From Thermodesulfobacterium sp. (GTDB lineage: Bacteria > Desulfobacterota > Thermodesulfobacteria > Thermodesulfobacteriales > Thermodesulfobacteriaceae), in the NCBI GenBank assembly GCA_017656385.1, contig JACDNX010000002.1:124001-188000 (forward strand): 64,000 bases of DNA. The letters run 5' to 3'. Shown here piece after piece: positions 53,075 through 62,364 of the stretch. The notes below the pieces were generated by a model. It saw nothing but the letters and a program-made list of their open reading frames with translations. It was not told where the DNA came from and ran no database searches. The position numbers and the translations under genes are program-made. Position 1 is the stretch's first letter; every line of letters starts with the position of its first letter.

Positions 53075-54403
53075 ATGGCTACTAAGGATTTGCACGAAAA
53101 AATTGTAAAACTTGGCAAATCAGGGCAACTTACTTATGATCTGTTAAATAAGATGTTACCAGAGGAATATAATGATCCTGATAAGATGGAAGAAATTTTT
53201 GATCTTCTTGAGTCTTACGGAATAGAATTGAAAGAGCTTGATCCGTATGAAAAAGACGAATTTATAGAAAAAAAAGTTCAGGACAAAATAAAAGAATTGT
53301 CTATTTTTGTCAAAGGTGAACTTGAGGAGGAAGAGCCTGTTTCTGAGCCGGGTAGTGAAGAGCTATTATCTCTTTATCTGAAAGAAATGGGTAAATATGA
53401 GTTACTTACTCCAGAAAGGGAAGAGGAGTTATCCAGACAAATAAGAGAAGGCTTTGAGAAAATAGTAGAGTTGATAGAAAAGACCAGACTTTCTTATAAG
53501 GAAATAAAAGAATTGAAAGAAACGGTTAAGGAGTGGAAAAAAAGAGATCCTAATCTAAAACCAAAGAAAAGTTATGTAAACTATCTGGAAAATACTATAA
53601 GCTCTTGTGAGAAAAAGTATAAAAGTTTTAACAAAAAGAATATTTTAAATTTCTGCAGCGAAATTAAAAAATACATTGGGCAAATAGAAAAAGCAAAAGA
53701 TGAGATGGTTAAAGCCAATTTAAGATTGGTGGTATCTATAGCCAAAAAGTATATAAGGCAGGGGTTACCGTTAGCAGATTTAATTCAGGAAGGAAACCTT
53801 GGTCTCATGAGAGCTGTTTATAGATTTGATTATAGAAAAGGAAATAAGTTTAGCACTTATGCTTCTTGGTGGATAAGACAATCTATTACCAGGGCTATAC
53901 TGGATAAAACTCGCACTATAAGACTACCTGTGCATTTTCTGGAATTAAGAAACCAGATATTTAAAGTATTTTATGAGCTTTCTAAGGAATTGGGAAGAGA
54001 GCCTACTCCTGAAGAGCTTTCACAAAAAACAGGAGTTCCCTATGAAAAAATTTTGGTAATTTTTGAAACCTCAAAAGAACCTGTATCTCTTGAAACTCCT
54101 ATTGGAGATGAGGACAGCACTCTCGGAAATTTTATAGAGAACAAGAAAAGTCCATCTCCTTATGATACTACCCGGAAAAAAGATGTTTCTGAAAAGTTAA
54201 AGAAGTTTTTAGCTACCCTTTCTCCCAGAGAGGAAAAGATAATTCGTATGAGATTTGGTTTGGGAGAGTATGAAGGCTATACCTTAGAAGAAATCGGGTA
54301 TATGTTTAAGGTTTCAAGAGAAAGGATAAGGCAGATTGAGAAAAAAGCTCTGGCTAAAATGAGACAGCTTGCTCAAAAAGAAAAATTTGATCTTAGGGAT
54401 TAA
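53075..54403 (+). CDS. rpoD: Principal RNA polymerase sigma factor RpoD
   Basis: A 442-residue sigma-70 family group 1 factor. Region 1.1 is recognisable at the N terminus, region 1.2 as SLYLKEMGKYELLTPEREEEL, region 2 as ANLRLVVSIAKKYIRQGLPLADLIQEGNLGLMRAVYRFDYRKGNKFSTYASWWIRQ (-10 recognition), region 3, and region 4 as EEIGYMFKVSRERIRQIEKKALAKMRQ (-35 recognition). It is compact; the non-conserved insert between 1.2 and 2.1 is short. It stands apart from dnaG, its usual partner. Confidence 0.95.
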   Translation: MATKDLHEKIVKLGKSGQLTYDLLNKMLPEEYNDPDKMEEIFDLLESYGIELKELDPYEKDEFIEKKVQDKIKELSIFVKGELEEEEPVSEPGSEELLSLYLKEMGKYELLTPEREEELSRQIREGFEKIVELIEKTRLSYKEIKELKETVKEWKKRDPNLKPKKSYVNYLENTISSCEKKYKSFNKKNILNFCSEIKKYIGQIEKAKDEMVKANLRLVVSIAKKYIRQGLPLADLIQEGNLGLMRAVYRFDYRKGNKFSTYASWWIRQSITRAILDKTRTIRLPVHFLELRNQIFKVFYELSKELGREPTPEELSQKTGVPYEKILVIFETSKEPVSLETPIGDEDSTLGNFIENKKSPSPYDTTRKKDVSEKLKKFLATLSPREEKIIRMRFGLGEYEGYTLEEIGYMFKVSRERIRQIEKKALAKMRQLAQKEKFDLRD

Positions 54404-55902
54404 AAAAGTCCTGTTTGTTTGGGTTTTTTAGGTTTGGGAGAAAAAACTTTTAAAGGAAAATCTTTAAAATAAGAAGACACACCTCTATTTAACGTAAAGT
54501 TGAATATTTTTCTATTTTTTACCACTGTAAAATAAAATCCCTTTTTAGCTCTGGTTAGTGCAACATAAACCAGTCTTTTTTCCTCATCCTTTAAGGTGTC
54601 TTTAAAAATTTCTAAAGGAATTAATCCTTCTTCAGCACCTATCAGAATTATATACTCCGCTTCCAAGCCCTTTGATGCATGTATAGAAAGAAAGTTAACT
54701 CCCTCTTTCTGGGGAATTATAAAGTCAGAAGGTTCAAGAATTTTTAAATAGCTTAAAAATTTTTCTTTCTCTCCAAAAGACATAGCCCATAAATTTTCCA
54801 GAAAAACTCTAATTTCTACATCACTGATTTTTATAACCTCTTCTACAGGAGTTGTGGAGTTTTCAACAATGTTTAAAAATTCAGTGATTTTTTCAAAATG
54901 CTCTGAAGCATCATCTTCTGCAACATTAACAGGGATTCCTTCGTTTAAAAATTTGTTCTTAAGAGATAAGAAAACATTTTTTATTCTTGAAACAACAAAA
55001 ATATCTTTAGGAGATACAGACTGATGTTTCTGATTTTCCAATTGAAGTCCTCCCAAAAGATTTTTAACCAGCTTAACTATAAAGTCACTTTCTTCAAAGG
55101 TGTTTGAAAATAGAAATCCTTGAACAATTCCATTTTCTTTTATACCTTTGTAAGGTGGCACTTCCCAGGGAGCATTTTTAAAATTTTCAGCGTATTTTAA
55201 AATTGTTTCAGGACATCTAAAACTAAGAGTAAGATTAAGTATTTTTATTTGGGGTTTAAATCTTTGCCAGAAATGATAAAGTTCTTCTAACTTTACTCCT
55301 TTAAAGCTATAAATAGATTGATTAGGATCACCAAAAAGTATAAAATTAGCTTTTTGGAAAGAAATAAGAAATTCCAGTAAATCTGGCGAAAGATCTTGGA
55401 ATTCGTCAATAATAAAATAGCAACCTTTAAATTCAGGTAAAGGAAGCTTAGAAACCTCGTAAAGCAGAAGTTCAAAATCCAGTAATCCTCTTGATTTTAA
55501 GTATTTGAAGTAGATTTCTTTGTTCTTTTTGTCTTTTAAAGGGTTTTTAGTTTTTGCAAAAAGTTCTTTCAAAATTTTTGTCTTTTCATTTTCGGAAATT
55601 AAATTAGGTGCTTTATTAAAATGTTCTTTCCAGAGATCATAAGCCAGTCCATGAAAGGTATCTACTTTTATAAAATTGAGATTTTCTTTATCTAAACGAG
55701 ATCTTAATTCCTGGGAAGTTTTTACAGAATAAGTTAAGACAAAAATTTTTTCGGGGGGAATGGATTTGTTTTCTAAAAGATATTTAATTTTATTTACAAG
55801 AGTATAGGTTTTACCTGTACCTGGACCAGCTATAACAACTAAATCACCGTCTTCAAATATAACTTTTTTCTGTTCCTGAGTCAGATTTTCAAACATTTTC
55901 AT
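54400..55902 (-). CDS. Compact UvrD/Rep-family DNA helicase
   Basis: A roughly 500-residue superfamily 1A helicase, much shorter than UvrD or PcrA (about 700). All core motifs are present: I GPGTGKTYT (26-34), II IIDEFQDLS, III GDPNQSIYSF, IV region RCPETILKYAENF, V INFLSIHASKGLEAEY-like and VI VYVALTRAKKGF. The accessory 2B region is reduced. ATG 55902 is taken as start; the upstream TTG at 55932 lacks support. It could partner the EndoQ-like nuclease, as these domains are fused in some genomes by my recollection. Confidence 0.85.
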   Translation of the reverse strand: MKMFENLTQEQKKVIFEDGDLVVIAGPGTGKTYTLVNKIKYLLENKSIPPEKIFVLTYSVKTSQELRSRLDKENLNFIKVDTFHGLAYDLWKEHFNKAPNLISENEKTKILKELFAKTKNPLKDKKNKEIYFKYLKSRGLLDFELLLYEVSKLPLPEFKGCYFIIDEFQDLSPDLLEFLISFQKANFILFGDPNQSIYSFKGVKLEELYHFWQRFKPQIKILNLTLSFRCPETILKYAENFKNAPWEVPPYKGIKENGIVQGFLFSNTFEESDFIVKLVKNLLGGLQLENQKHQSVSPKDIFVVSRIKNVFLSLKNKFLNEGIPVNVAEDDASEHFEKITEFLNIVENSTTPVEEVIKISDVEIRVFLENLWAMSFGEKEKFLSYLKILEPSDFIIPQKEGVNFLSIHASKGLEAEYIILIGAEEGLIPLEIFKDTLKDEEKRLVYVALTRAKKGFYFTVVKNRKIFNFTLNRGVSSYFKDFPLKVFSPKPKKPKQTGLF

Positions 55903-55958
55903 TAATATTAAAAGATTCTTTTTATTTAGCAAATATAATGCAAGACACTTGAAAATAC

Positions 55959-55986
55959 TTGTTTTTTTAAGATTATTTTATATAAT
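55959..55986 (+). promoter_or_regulatory. Candidate promoter of the STT3 gene
   Basis: TTGTTT (55959-55964) and a perfect TATAAT (55981-55986), 16 bases apart, 30 bases upstream of the ATG at 56017. Confidence 0.5.
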
Positions 55987-56016
55987 TTTTCTAATTTTAA
56001 ATCCGTTAATACAAAA

Positions 56017-58089
56017 ATGAAAGTTGAAAGAATTTATCTTTATCTTCTTCTTTTGATAGTAATTTTTTTTGGTCTTTATATAAGATTTGACGATATAAGT
56101 TTCTGGGAAAAAAATAAAAATTTATTTTTTTACAAAGAATCACCTATTTATAGTGAGTATGATTCTTATTATTTTGCGAGACTTTCCTTAGATGTTAAAG
56201 AAGAAAAGTTTAAACCTGGGTTAATTGATAATTATAGATTTTTCCCTGACAATTCTTCTGAGGCAAAGCTGGATGAGGATACAAAATTTTATGCAGAGTA
56301 TACAATTTCTGGAAAATTTTTAAGCATCCTTTGGGCTTATCTTTCTAAATGGTTTGGCATTTCTCTTGAGAAGCTTACCTGGTATTTGGTTCCTATACTG
56401 GCTGTGCTTGTTGCTATTCCTTTATTTATATATCTCAAAGATATGGGCTATCCTTATGCAGGATTAATAGGAGGATTGGTAGCTATTTCAGCTCCTATGT
56501 ATCTTTCCAGAACCAATCTTATGAGACTTGATCATGATATGCTAAATTTGTTCTTCCCAATTTTTATTGCCTATACTTTTTACAAATTTTTTAAAGCTGA
56601 AGACAGAAAAAGAAAATACACATGGATTGTAACATCCTCTTTATCTCTGGTTTTATATCAGCTCTGGTATGGGCATTCCAATCTTAATTTTGTTTTGATA
56701 TTTATGTTTCTGCTAAGATATTTTTGGGATAAAAGGCTAAACTGGACAAAAGAAGATATTGTTTTTATGGCTTTACTTATTCTTCCTCAAATCTGGTATG
56801 TTTACTCAGGTCCAGCCTATCTTTACAAACAGGTAAAAACGCTTGTCTTTAACATCAAAAGTCCTACATCTGCTGATATTTTATTCAAAGACTTTCCCAA
56901 TATTTTCATGTCTATTTCAGAGTTGCAAAAAGTTGGTTTTGAAGGTGCTTTAAAGAATGTGGTTTTCAGTTTACCCTTAGGTATTGCAGGACTTGTAGGT
57001 ATTTTTCTTTTCTTTTTATTTAATTTAAGAAATACAATTTTTCTTCTTCCTTTCTTTGGAATAGGACTTTTATCGTTTTTCTCAGGAGCCCGTTTTGCAA
57101 TGTATTTAGCACCATTTATAGGAATAGGCATAGGGTATCTTATTTCATTCTTCTTTAATAAGCTTATGCCTTATTTAACTCTTTTTGAAGAAAAGGAAAA
57201 GCAAAAAGTGGTTAATCATTTTGTAGGGACATTAATTTTAGTCTTAATTATATGGGTTCAGAGACCGGTTTTGGGGTTTAGCAGTTTTCCCAAGGTTTTT
57301 TCTCCGGTAGTGAAAGATATGAATTACATTAAAGAGCATACTCCTGAAAATAGTGCCATCTGGACTTGGTGGGATTATGGTTATGCTTTTCAGCTTTACT
57401 CAAGAAGGACAACATTTCACGATGGTGGTTCCCAGGGAACTCCAAAAACCTTTTTCATAGCAAGAAGTTTTACCACTTCTAATCCTGCAGAAGCTTGGTA
57501 TATCACTTCTTTTATAAGTAACTATGGATTAACTGGCATTGCAGAGAAATTAAAAAAAGGAATTTCAGCAAAGGATTTGGTAGAAAATGTTAAAGAAGGG
57601 AGATATGCAAAAAAAATTGAAATACCTGTTTATTGGGTTTTTACTTTTGACTTATTTGGTAAATTTTCTTGGATTCACTATTTTGGGAGTTATGACTTTG
57701 ATACCAAAAAGGGAGATTTTGGGAGAATTATAGCACCTGATGGTTGCATAATTGTAGCTAAAAATTTTATTGACTGTGAAAACGGAAAAATTTCCATAGA
57801 TTTAAATAATGGTATAATAACTACTTCCAGTGGTTTAACTAATATAAAATATTTTTATCTTAAAACTCCTGATAAGCTTTATCAAAAAAAATTTTTTGAT
57901 AACGGATATGTGGTTGAAGTGGTAAAGCTAAAAAGTGGTCAAGGACAGGTTTTTATAATAGAACCAAAAGTTTTTAAAACCCTTTTCAATCAGATGTTTA
58001 TTCTAAGAAATTACAATTCACAATATTTTGATTTAATTCTGGATGACTTTCCTTATATGGTAGTATATAAAGTTAAAAGTAATATTTAG
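56017..58089 (+). CDS. STT3/PglB-family oligosaccharyltransferase
   Basis: A 690-residue membrane enzyme predicted to move a lipid-linked glycan to asparagine in exported proteins. About 11-13 N-terminal helices carry D49 of YDSYYF in the first loop and D172-H173-D174 in the DxD-like motif. SISE at 299-302 matches the external-loop 5 Glu motif, R359 lies in SGARFAMYLAP, and the sequon-binding WWDYG motif is at 451-455 followed by DGGSQGTPKTFF. The C-terminal periplasmic domain follows. Length is near PglB (713). No pgl glycan-assembly genes adjoin it. Confidence 0.9.
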   Translation: MKVERIYLYLLLLIVIFFGLYIRFDDISFWEKNKNLFFYKESPIYSEYDSYYFARLSLDVKEEKFKPGLIDNYRFFPDNSSEAKLDEDTKFYAEYTISGKFLSILWAYLSKWFGISLEKLTWYLVPILAVLVAIPLFIYLKDMGYPYAGLIGGLVAISAPMYLSRTNLMRLDHDMLNLFFPIFIAYTFYKFFKAEDRKRKYTWIVTSSLSLVLYQLWYGHSNLNFVLIFMFLLRYFWDKRLNWTKEDIVFMALLILPQIWYVYSGPAYLYKQVKTLVFNIKSPTSADILFKDFPNIFMSISELQKVGFEGALKNVVFSLPLGIAGLVGIFLFFLFNLRNTIFLLPFFGIGLLSFFSGARFAMYLAPFIGIGIGYLISFFFNKLMPYLTLFEEKEKQKVVNHFVGTLILVLIIWVQRPVLGFSSFPKVFSPVVKDMNYIKEHTPENSAIWTWWDYGYAFQLYSRRTTFHDGGSQGTPKTFFIARSFTTSNPAEAWYITSFISNYGLTGIAEKLKKGISAKDLVENVKEGRYAKKIEIPVYWVFTFDLFGKFSWIHYFGSYDFDTKKGDFGRIIAPDGCIIVAKNFIDCENGKISIDLNNGIITTSSGLTNIKYFYLKTPDKLYQKKFFDNGYVVEVVKLKSGQGQVFIIEPKVFKTLFNQMFILRNYNSQYFDLILDDFPYMVVYKVKSNI

Positions 58090-58104
58090 CAGGAGGTATA
58101 GCTA

Positions 58105-58446
58105 ATGGCTTTTGTTGTTAATTTAGATAATTTGGAGATGAAACCGCATCCTAAATTTAAAGGAGTTAAAATAGGCTATATTCTTACCAAAGAAAAACAT
58201 CCTGAATTGAGTATTACTGTTCTGGAGGTTTTACCTGGAGTTGAAATTCCGCTTCATACTCATGAAAAAGAGGTAGACACTATTTTTATTTTAGAAGGTT
58301 CTGCAGAGGTGTTCTTAGGAGAATCATGGAAAAGTGTAAGAGAAGGGGATGTGATTGTTGTTAGTCCCAAAGAGGTGCACGGAGTAAAAGCAGTAGGTGA
58401 AAAGTCTTTGAAGTGTTATATTGTTCATGCTCCAGCTCTTTGGTAG
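58105..58446 (+). CDS. Small cupin-domain protein
   Basis: A 113-residue single-domain cupin. The metal-site motifs are visible: EIPLHTHEKEVDTIFILEG (two His and a Glu) and later VSPKEVHGV supplying the third His. This fold includes sensors, isomerases and dioxygenases, and substrate cannot be told. AGGAGG precedes the ATG; it lies 15 bases after STT3 and 11 before argB, so it may be co-transcribed with them. Confidence 0.85.
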   Translation: MAFVVNLDNLEMKPHPKFKGVKIGYILTKEKHPELSITVLEVLPGVEIPLHTHEKEVDTIFILEGSAEVFLGESWKSVREGDVIVVSPKEVHGVKAVGEKSLKCYIVHAPALW

Positions 58447-58457
58447 GGTAGGTGTTT

Positions 58458-59354
58458 ATGAATACAAAGATTCATGAAAAAGCTCAAATTTTGATTTCGG
58501 CACTTCCTTATTTTAGGGATTTTTATAAAAAGATCATGGTAATAAAATATGGTGGTCATGCTATGGTAGATGAGTCTTTGAAATCTGCTTTTGCTCAGGA
58601 CATAGTGTTAATGAAATATGTAGGGATTCGACCTGTAATTGTCCATGGAGGAGGACCTCAGATAAATAATGTTATGAAAAAGATGGGTTTAAAACCTGTA
58701 TTTGTTGAGGGACAGAGGGTAACAGACGAGGAAACTATGAATGTGGTTGAGATGGTGCTTGTGGGAACAGTGAATAAAGGAATAGTTAGTCTTATTAACA
58801 AGGCAGGAGGAAAAGCTGTTGGTCTTTCAGGAAGAGATGGTAATCTTATATTAGCGGAAAAAATGACTATTTATAAGTATAGTGGAGAAGACAGACCGCC
58901 AGAAATTATTGATATCGGAAGGGTGGGTAAGGTTAAAAAAATTAATCCAGAAATTTTGTATACCATTATTGAAAATGACTTCATTCCTGTTATAGCTCCT
59001 GTGGGAGTGGGACCTGACGGTGAGGCTTATAATATAAATGCAGATCTTGTGGCAGGAGCTCTTGCAGGAGCTTTATCTGCAGAAAAACTCATTTATCTTT
59101 CTGATGTGGAAGGAGTAAAAGACGAAAAAGGAGGACTTATATCCACTCTTTATGTTGATGAGATAGAGGGTCTTATAGAAAAAGGTATAGCAAAAGGAGG
59201 AATGATACCTAAACTAAAGAGTGCAAGAAAGGCACTTTTATCAGGAGTAAAAAAAACTCATATTATAGATGGAAGAATAGCACACAGTTTAATTATAGAA
59301 CTTTTTACTGATGAGGGTTTGGGAACTCAAATTTTGGTAAAAGGAGGGGGTTAG
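58458..59354 (+). CDS. argB: Acetylglutamate kinase
   Basis: A 298-residue enzyme of arginine synthesis phosphorylating N-acetylglutamate. Motifs are VIKYGGHAM, VIVHGGGPQINNVMKKMGL, VGLSGRDGNL, NADLVAGALAGAL and GGMIPKLKSARKAL. ATG 58458 is preferred, with GGTAGG upstream; GTG 58452 would add two residues. No other arg gene is in the window. Confidence 0.96.
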   Translation: MNTKIHEKAQILISALPYFRDFYKKIMVIKYGGHAMVDESLKSAFAQDIVLMKYVGIRPVIVHGGGPQINNVMKKMGLKPVFVEGQRVTDEETMNVVEMVLVGTVNKGIVSLINKAGGKAVGLSGRDGNLILAEKMTIYKYSGEDRPPEIIDIGRVGKVKKINPEILYTIIENDFIPVIAPVGVGPDGEAYNINADLVAGALAGALSAEKLIYLSDVEGVKDEKGGLISTLYVDEIEGLIEKGIAKGGMIPKLKSARKALLSGVKKTHIIDGRIAHSLIIELFTDEGLGTQILVKGGG

Positions 59355-59356
59355 CC

Positions 59357-62002
59357 TTGGAACCAGAGATCTTAGAGAAAAGTTATGATCCCAAGAAAAT
59401 TGAAGAAAAGTGGTATGAAATCTGGGAAAAAAAGGGCTATTTTGAACCTACCTATGACAAAGACAAGCCAAAGTTTTCTATAGTTATTCCTCCTCCTAAT
59501 GTTACTGGTGCTTTGCATATCGGTCATGCTTTGAATAATACTATTCAGGATGTTTTGGTGAGATATAAAAGAATGGATGGTTACGATGTATTGTGGGTTC
59601 CTGGGACGGATCATGCAGGAATAGCAACTCAAAATGTAGTTGAAAAGGAGATAGCCAAGGAAGGGCTTACGAGATATGATTTAGGAAGAGAAAAATTTTT
59701 AGAAAGGGTTTGGAAATGGAAAGCTCAGTATGGTAGCAGAATTATAAATCAGCTTAAAAAATTGGGAGCAAGCTGTAGCTGGTCCTATGAAAGATTTACT
59801 ATGGACGAAGGACTATCCCGAGCAGTTAGAGAAGTTTTTGTTAGACTCTGGGAAGAAGGGTTGATTTATAAAGGTGATTATATTATTAACTGGTGTCCAA
59901 GATGCCAAACAGCTCTTGCAGATTTGGAAGTAGAATTTGAAAGTGTAGCGGGAAAACTCTGGTATATAAGATATCCTCTGGAAGATGGAAGTGGATATAT
60001 TACAGTTGCAACTACCCGTCCAGAAACCATGCTTGGAGATACAGCAGTAGCAGTTCATCCAGAAGATGAAAGATACAGTAATTTGATTGGCAAAAAAATC
60101 AAATTACCTCTGATAGGAAGAATAATTCCTGTTATTGCTGACAAAGTGGTTGATCCAGAATTCGGAACTGGTGCTGTAAAAGTTACACCCGCTCATGACT
60201 TTGCAGATTTTGAAATAGCAAAAAGACACAAGCTTCCTTTTGTAAAGGTAATAGATGAAAAAGGGAAAATGACTGATGAAGCAGGAAGCTATACAGGTCT
60301 TGATAGATTTGAAGCAAGAAAAAAGGTAATAGAAGACTTAAAATCACAGGGATTTTTAGAAAAAGAAGAAGATTACCAACTTGTATTGGGACATTGCTAT
60401 AGATGTAATACAGTTATTGAGCCTTTACTTTCAAAGCAGTGGTTTGTATCAACAAAACCCCTTGCTCAACCTGCTATCTCAGCAGTGGAATACGGTTTTA
60501 TTAAATTTATTCCTGAGAACTGGGTTAATCTTTATTTTGACTGGATGAAAAATATAAGAGATTGGTGTATTTCAAGGCAAATATGGTGGGGACATAGAAT
60601 TCCTGTCTGGTATTGTAATTCCTGTGGAGAAACTATAGTTAGTAAGGAAGATGAGGTAAAGGAATGCCCTAATTGTGGTTCTAAAGAATTAAAAAGAGAC
60701 GAAGATGTGCTTGACACTTGGTTTTCTTCTGCCCTCTGGCCATTTTCTACTCTGGGATGGCCTGAAAAAACAGAAGCTCTATCAACATTTTATCCTACCT
60801 CGGTTCTGGTAACAAGTTTTGATATTATCTTTTTCTGGGTTGCCAGAATGATAATGATGGGAATCCATTTTATGGGGCAAGTTCCTTTTAAAAATGTGTA
60901 TATTCATGCTTTGGTAAGAGACGAAAAAGGTCAAAAAATGAGTAAAAGTAGAGGGAATGTAATAGACCCTCTGGAAATGATAAAAAAATATGGCACAGAT
61001 GCTCTGAGATTTACTCTGGTTGCCCTTGCTGCGCAGGGAAGAGATATAAAACTTTCTGAGGCTCGTATTGAGGGATTTAAGCATTTTATTAACAAAATCT
61101 GGAATGCAGGCAGATTTGTGTTAATGAATTTAAAGGATTATTTGCCTGAAGAAAAAGAGCTCGATACCGAAAAACTACCTTTATTTTCAAGATGGATTCT
61201 TTCTGAACTTCAAAAAACCATAAAAATAACAAGAGAAAAACTTGAAGAATTTGAGTTTGATCAGGCAGCTATGCAAATTTATCACTTTTTCTGGGATAAG
61301 TTTTGCGACTGGTATTTAGAGGTCTCAAAAATTTATCTTAAACATTCTGAATACAGAAGAAACACTCAGAAGGTTCTTTTGGAAGTTTTTAAGAATTCAT
61401 TAAAATTGCTCCATCCTTTTATTCCTTTTATTACCGAAGAAATATGGCAGTATTTGCCTGAAAAAGAGACAGAACATATTATTGTGGCAAAATACCCTGT
61501 ATTTGAGAAAAAATTTGTGGATGAGGAGTGTGAAAAACTGGTTAATATTTTGCAGGAATTAGTTGTAGGAATAAGAAGTGTAAAAGCAGAATATAATTTG
61601 ACTTCAAAAATGAATTTGAATATAATTTTTAAAAGCACCGATAAAAAAATTTTGGATTTTGTTGAGTCACAAAAGGAGGTAATTAAATTTCTGGCTAAAA
61701 TTTCTGATATAGATCTGAAAAGTGAATATAAAAAAAGAAAGGGAGAAGTTTCTGTAGTTTCATCAGAGGGAGAAATATTTATAAATCTTGCAGATTTAAT
61801 TGATATAGAAAAAGAGGTGAAAAGACTTGAGAAAGAAAAAGAAAAAATAGAGAAAAAGTTAGTTCAGATTGAGAAAAAGTTAAAAAATAAAAATTTTCTT
61901 GAGAGAGCACCCAAGGAAGTGGTAGAAAAAGAAAAGAATAATTACAAGGAATTTAAGGAAAGATTGGATAAAATAGTTCATTATCTTTTAGAACTAAAAT
62001 AA
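59357..62002 (+). CDS. valS: Valyl-tRNA synthetase
   Basis: An 881-residue class I aminoacyl-tRNA synthetase. It has PPPNVTGALHIGHALNNTIQD (HIGH), an editing domain with ATTRPETMLGDTAV, the KMSKSRGN motif, an anticodon-binding region and a C-terminal Lys/Glu-rich coiled coil (about 815-880). The start is TTG, preceded by GGAGGGGG at the argB stop. Zinc-knuckle cysteines (CNSC, CPNC) lie between the halves. Confidence 0.97.
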   Translation: MEPEILEKSYDPKKIEEKWYEIWEKKGYFEPTYDKDKPKFSIVIPPPNVTGALHIGHALNNTIQDVLVRYKRMDGYDVLWVPGTDHAGIATQNVVEKEIAKEGLTRYDLGREKFLERVWKWKAQYGSRIINQLKKLGASCSWSYERFTMDEGLSRAVREVFVRLWEEGLIYKGDYIINWCPRCQTALADLEVEFESVAGKLWYIRYPLEDGSGYITVATTRPETMLGDTAVAVHPEDERYSNLIGKKIKLPLIGRIIPVIADKVVDPEFGTGAVKVTPAHDFADFEIAKRHKLPFVKVIDEKGKMTDEAGSYTGLDRFEARKKVIEDLKSQGFLEKEEDYQLVLGHCYRCNTVIEPLLSKQWFVSTKPLAQPAISAVEYGFIKFIPENWVNLYFDWMKNIRDWCISRQIWWGHRIPVWYCNSCGETIVSKEDEVKECPNCGSKELKRDEDVLDTWFSSALWPFSTLGWPEKTEALSTFYPTSVLVTSFDIIFFWVARMIMMGIHFMGQVPFKNVYIHALVRDEKGQKMSKSRGNVIDPLEMIKKYGTDALRFTLVALAAQGRDIKLSEARIEGFKHFINKIWNAGRFVLMNLKDYLPEEKELDTEKLPLFSRWILSELQKTIKITREKLEEFEFDQAAMQIYHFFWDKFCDWYLEVSKIYLKHSEYRRNTQKVLLEVFKNSLKLLHPFIPFITEEIWQYLPEKETEHIIVAKYPVFEKKFVDEECEKLVNILQELVVGIRSVKAEYNLTSKMNLNIIFKSTDKKILDFVESQKEVIKFLAKISDIDLKSEYKKRKGEVSVVSSEGEIFINLADLIDIEKEVKRLEKEKEKIEKKLVQIEKKLKNKNFLERAPKEVVEKEKNNYKEFKERLDKIVHYLLELK

Positions 62003-62013
62003 AGGATAAATAA

Positions 62014-62364
62014 ATGGATGTTGACAAGCGTTACTATACTCGTTATAAGACTTCTTTGAAAGGAAGAGTGGCAACAGAAAAAGGTTTTTCTTTTTCTGTG
62101 GAAGTTTTAGATGTAAGTACTGAAGGAGCAAGATTAAGAACAGATTCTAAGATTTCTTTAGTTGAAGATGAAAGTGTAAATATAGTAATCAAGTGGAAAG
62201 TTTCAATTAAAGCCAAGGCTGAGGTAAGATGGATAAAAAACGATAAATTTTTTACAGAATTTGGTATAAGATTTACAGAGATGGATATGACAAATAGAGA
62301 AGCTTTGTCATCTCTTGTTTCAGAGTATGCTCTTTCATCTCTTAGTGATTTGTATACTCGTTAA
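62014..62364 (+). CDS. PilZ-domain protein
   Basis: A 116-residue single-domain PilZ protein, a likely cyclic di-GMP receptor. The N-terminal RYYTRY supplies the RxxxR motif and DVSTEGARL the D/NxSxxG motif, both needed for binding. No diguanylate cyclase lies in the window. It may govern motility or surface behaviour, in keeping with the chemoreceptor, HDOD and CheD-like genes elsewhere in the window; that link is inference. Its 3' end overlaps smc by 23 bases. Confidence 0.88.
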   Translation: MDVDKRYYTRYKTSLKGRVATEKGFSFSVEVLDVSTEGARLRTDSKISLVEDESVNIVIKWKVSIKAKAEVRWIKNDKFFTEFGIRFTEMDMTNREALSSLVSEYALSSLSDLYTR

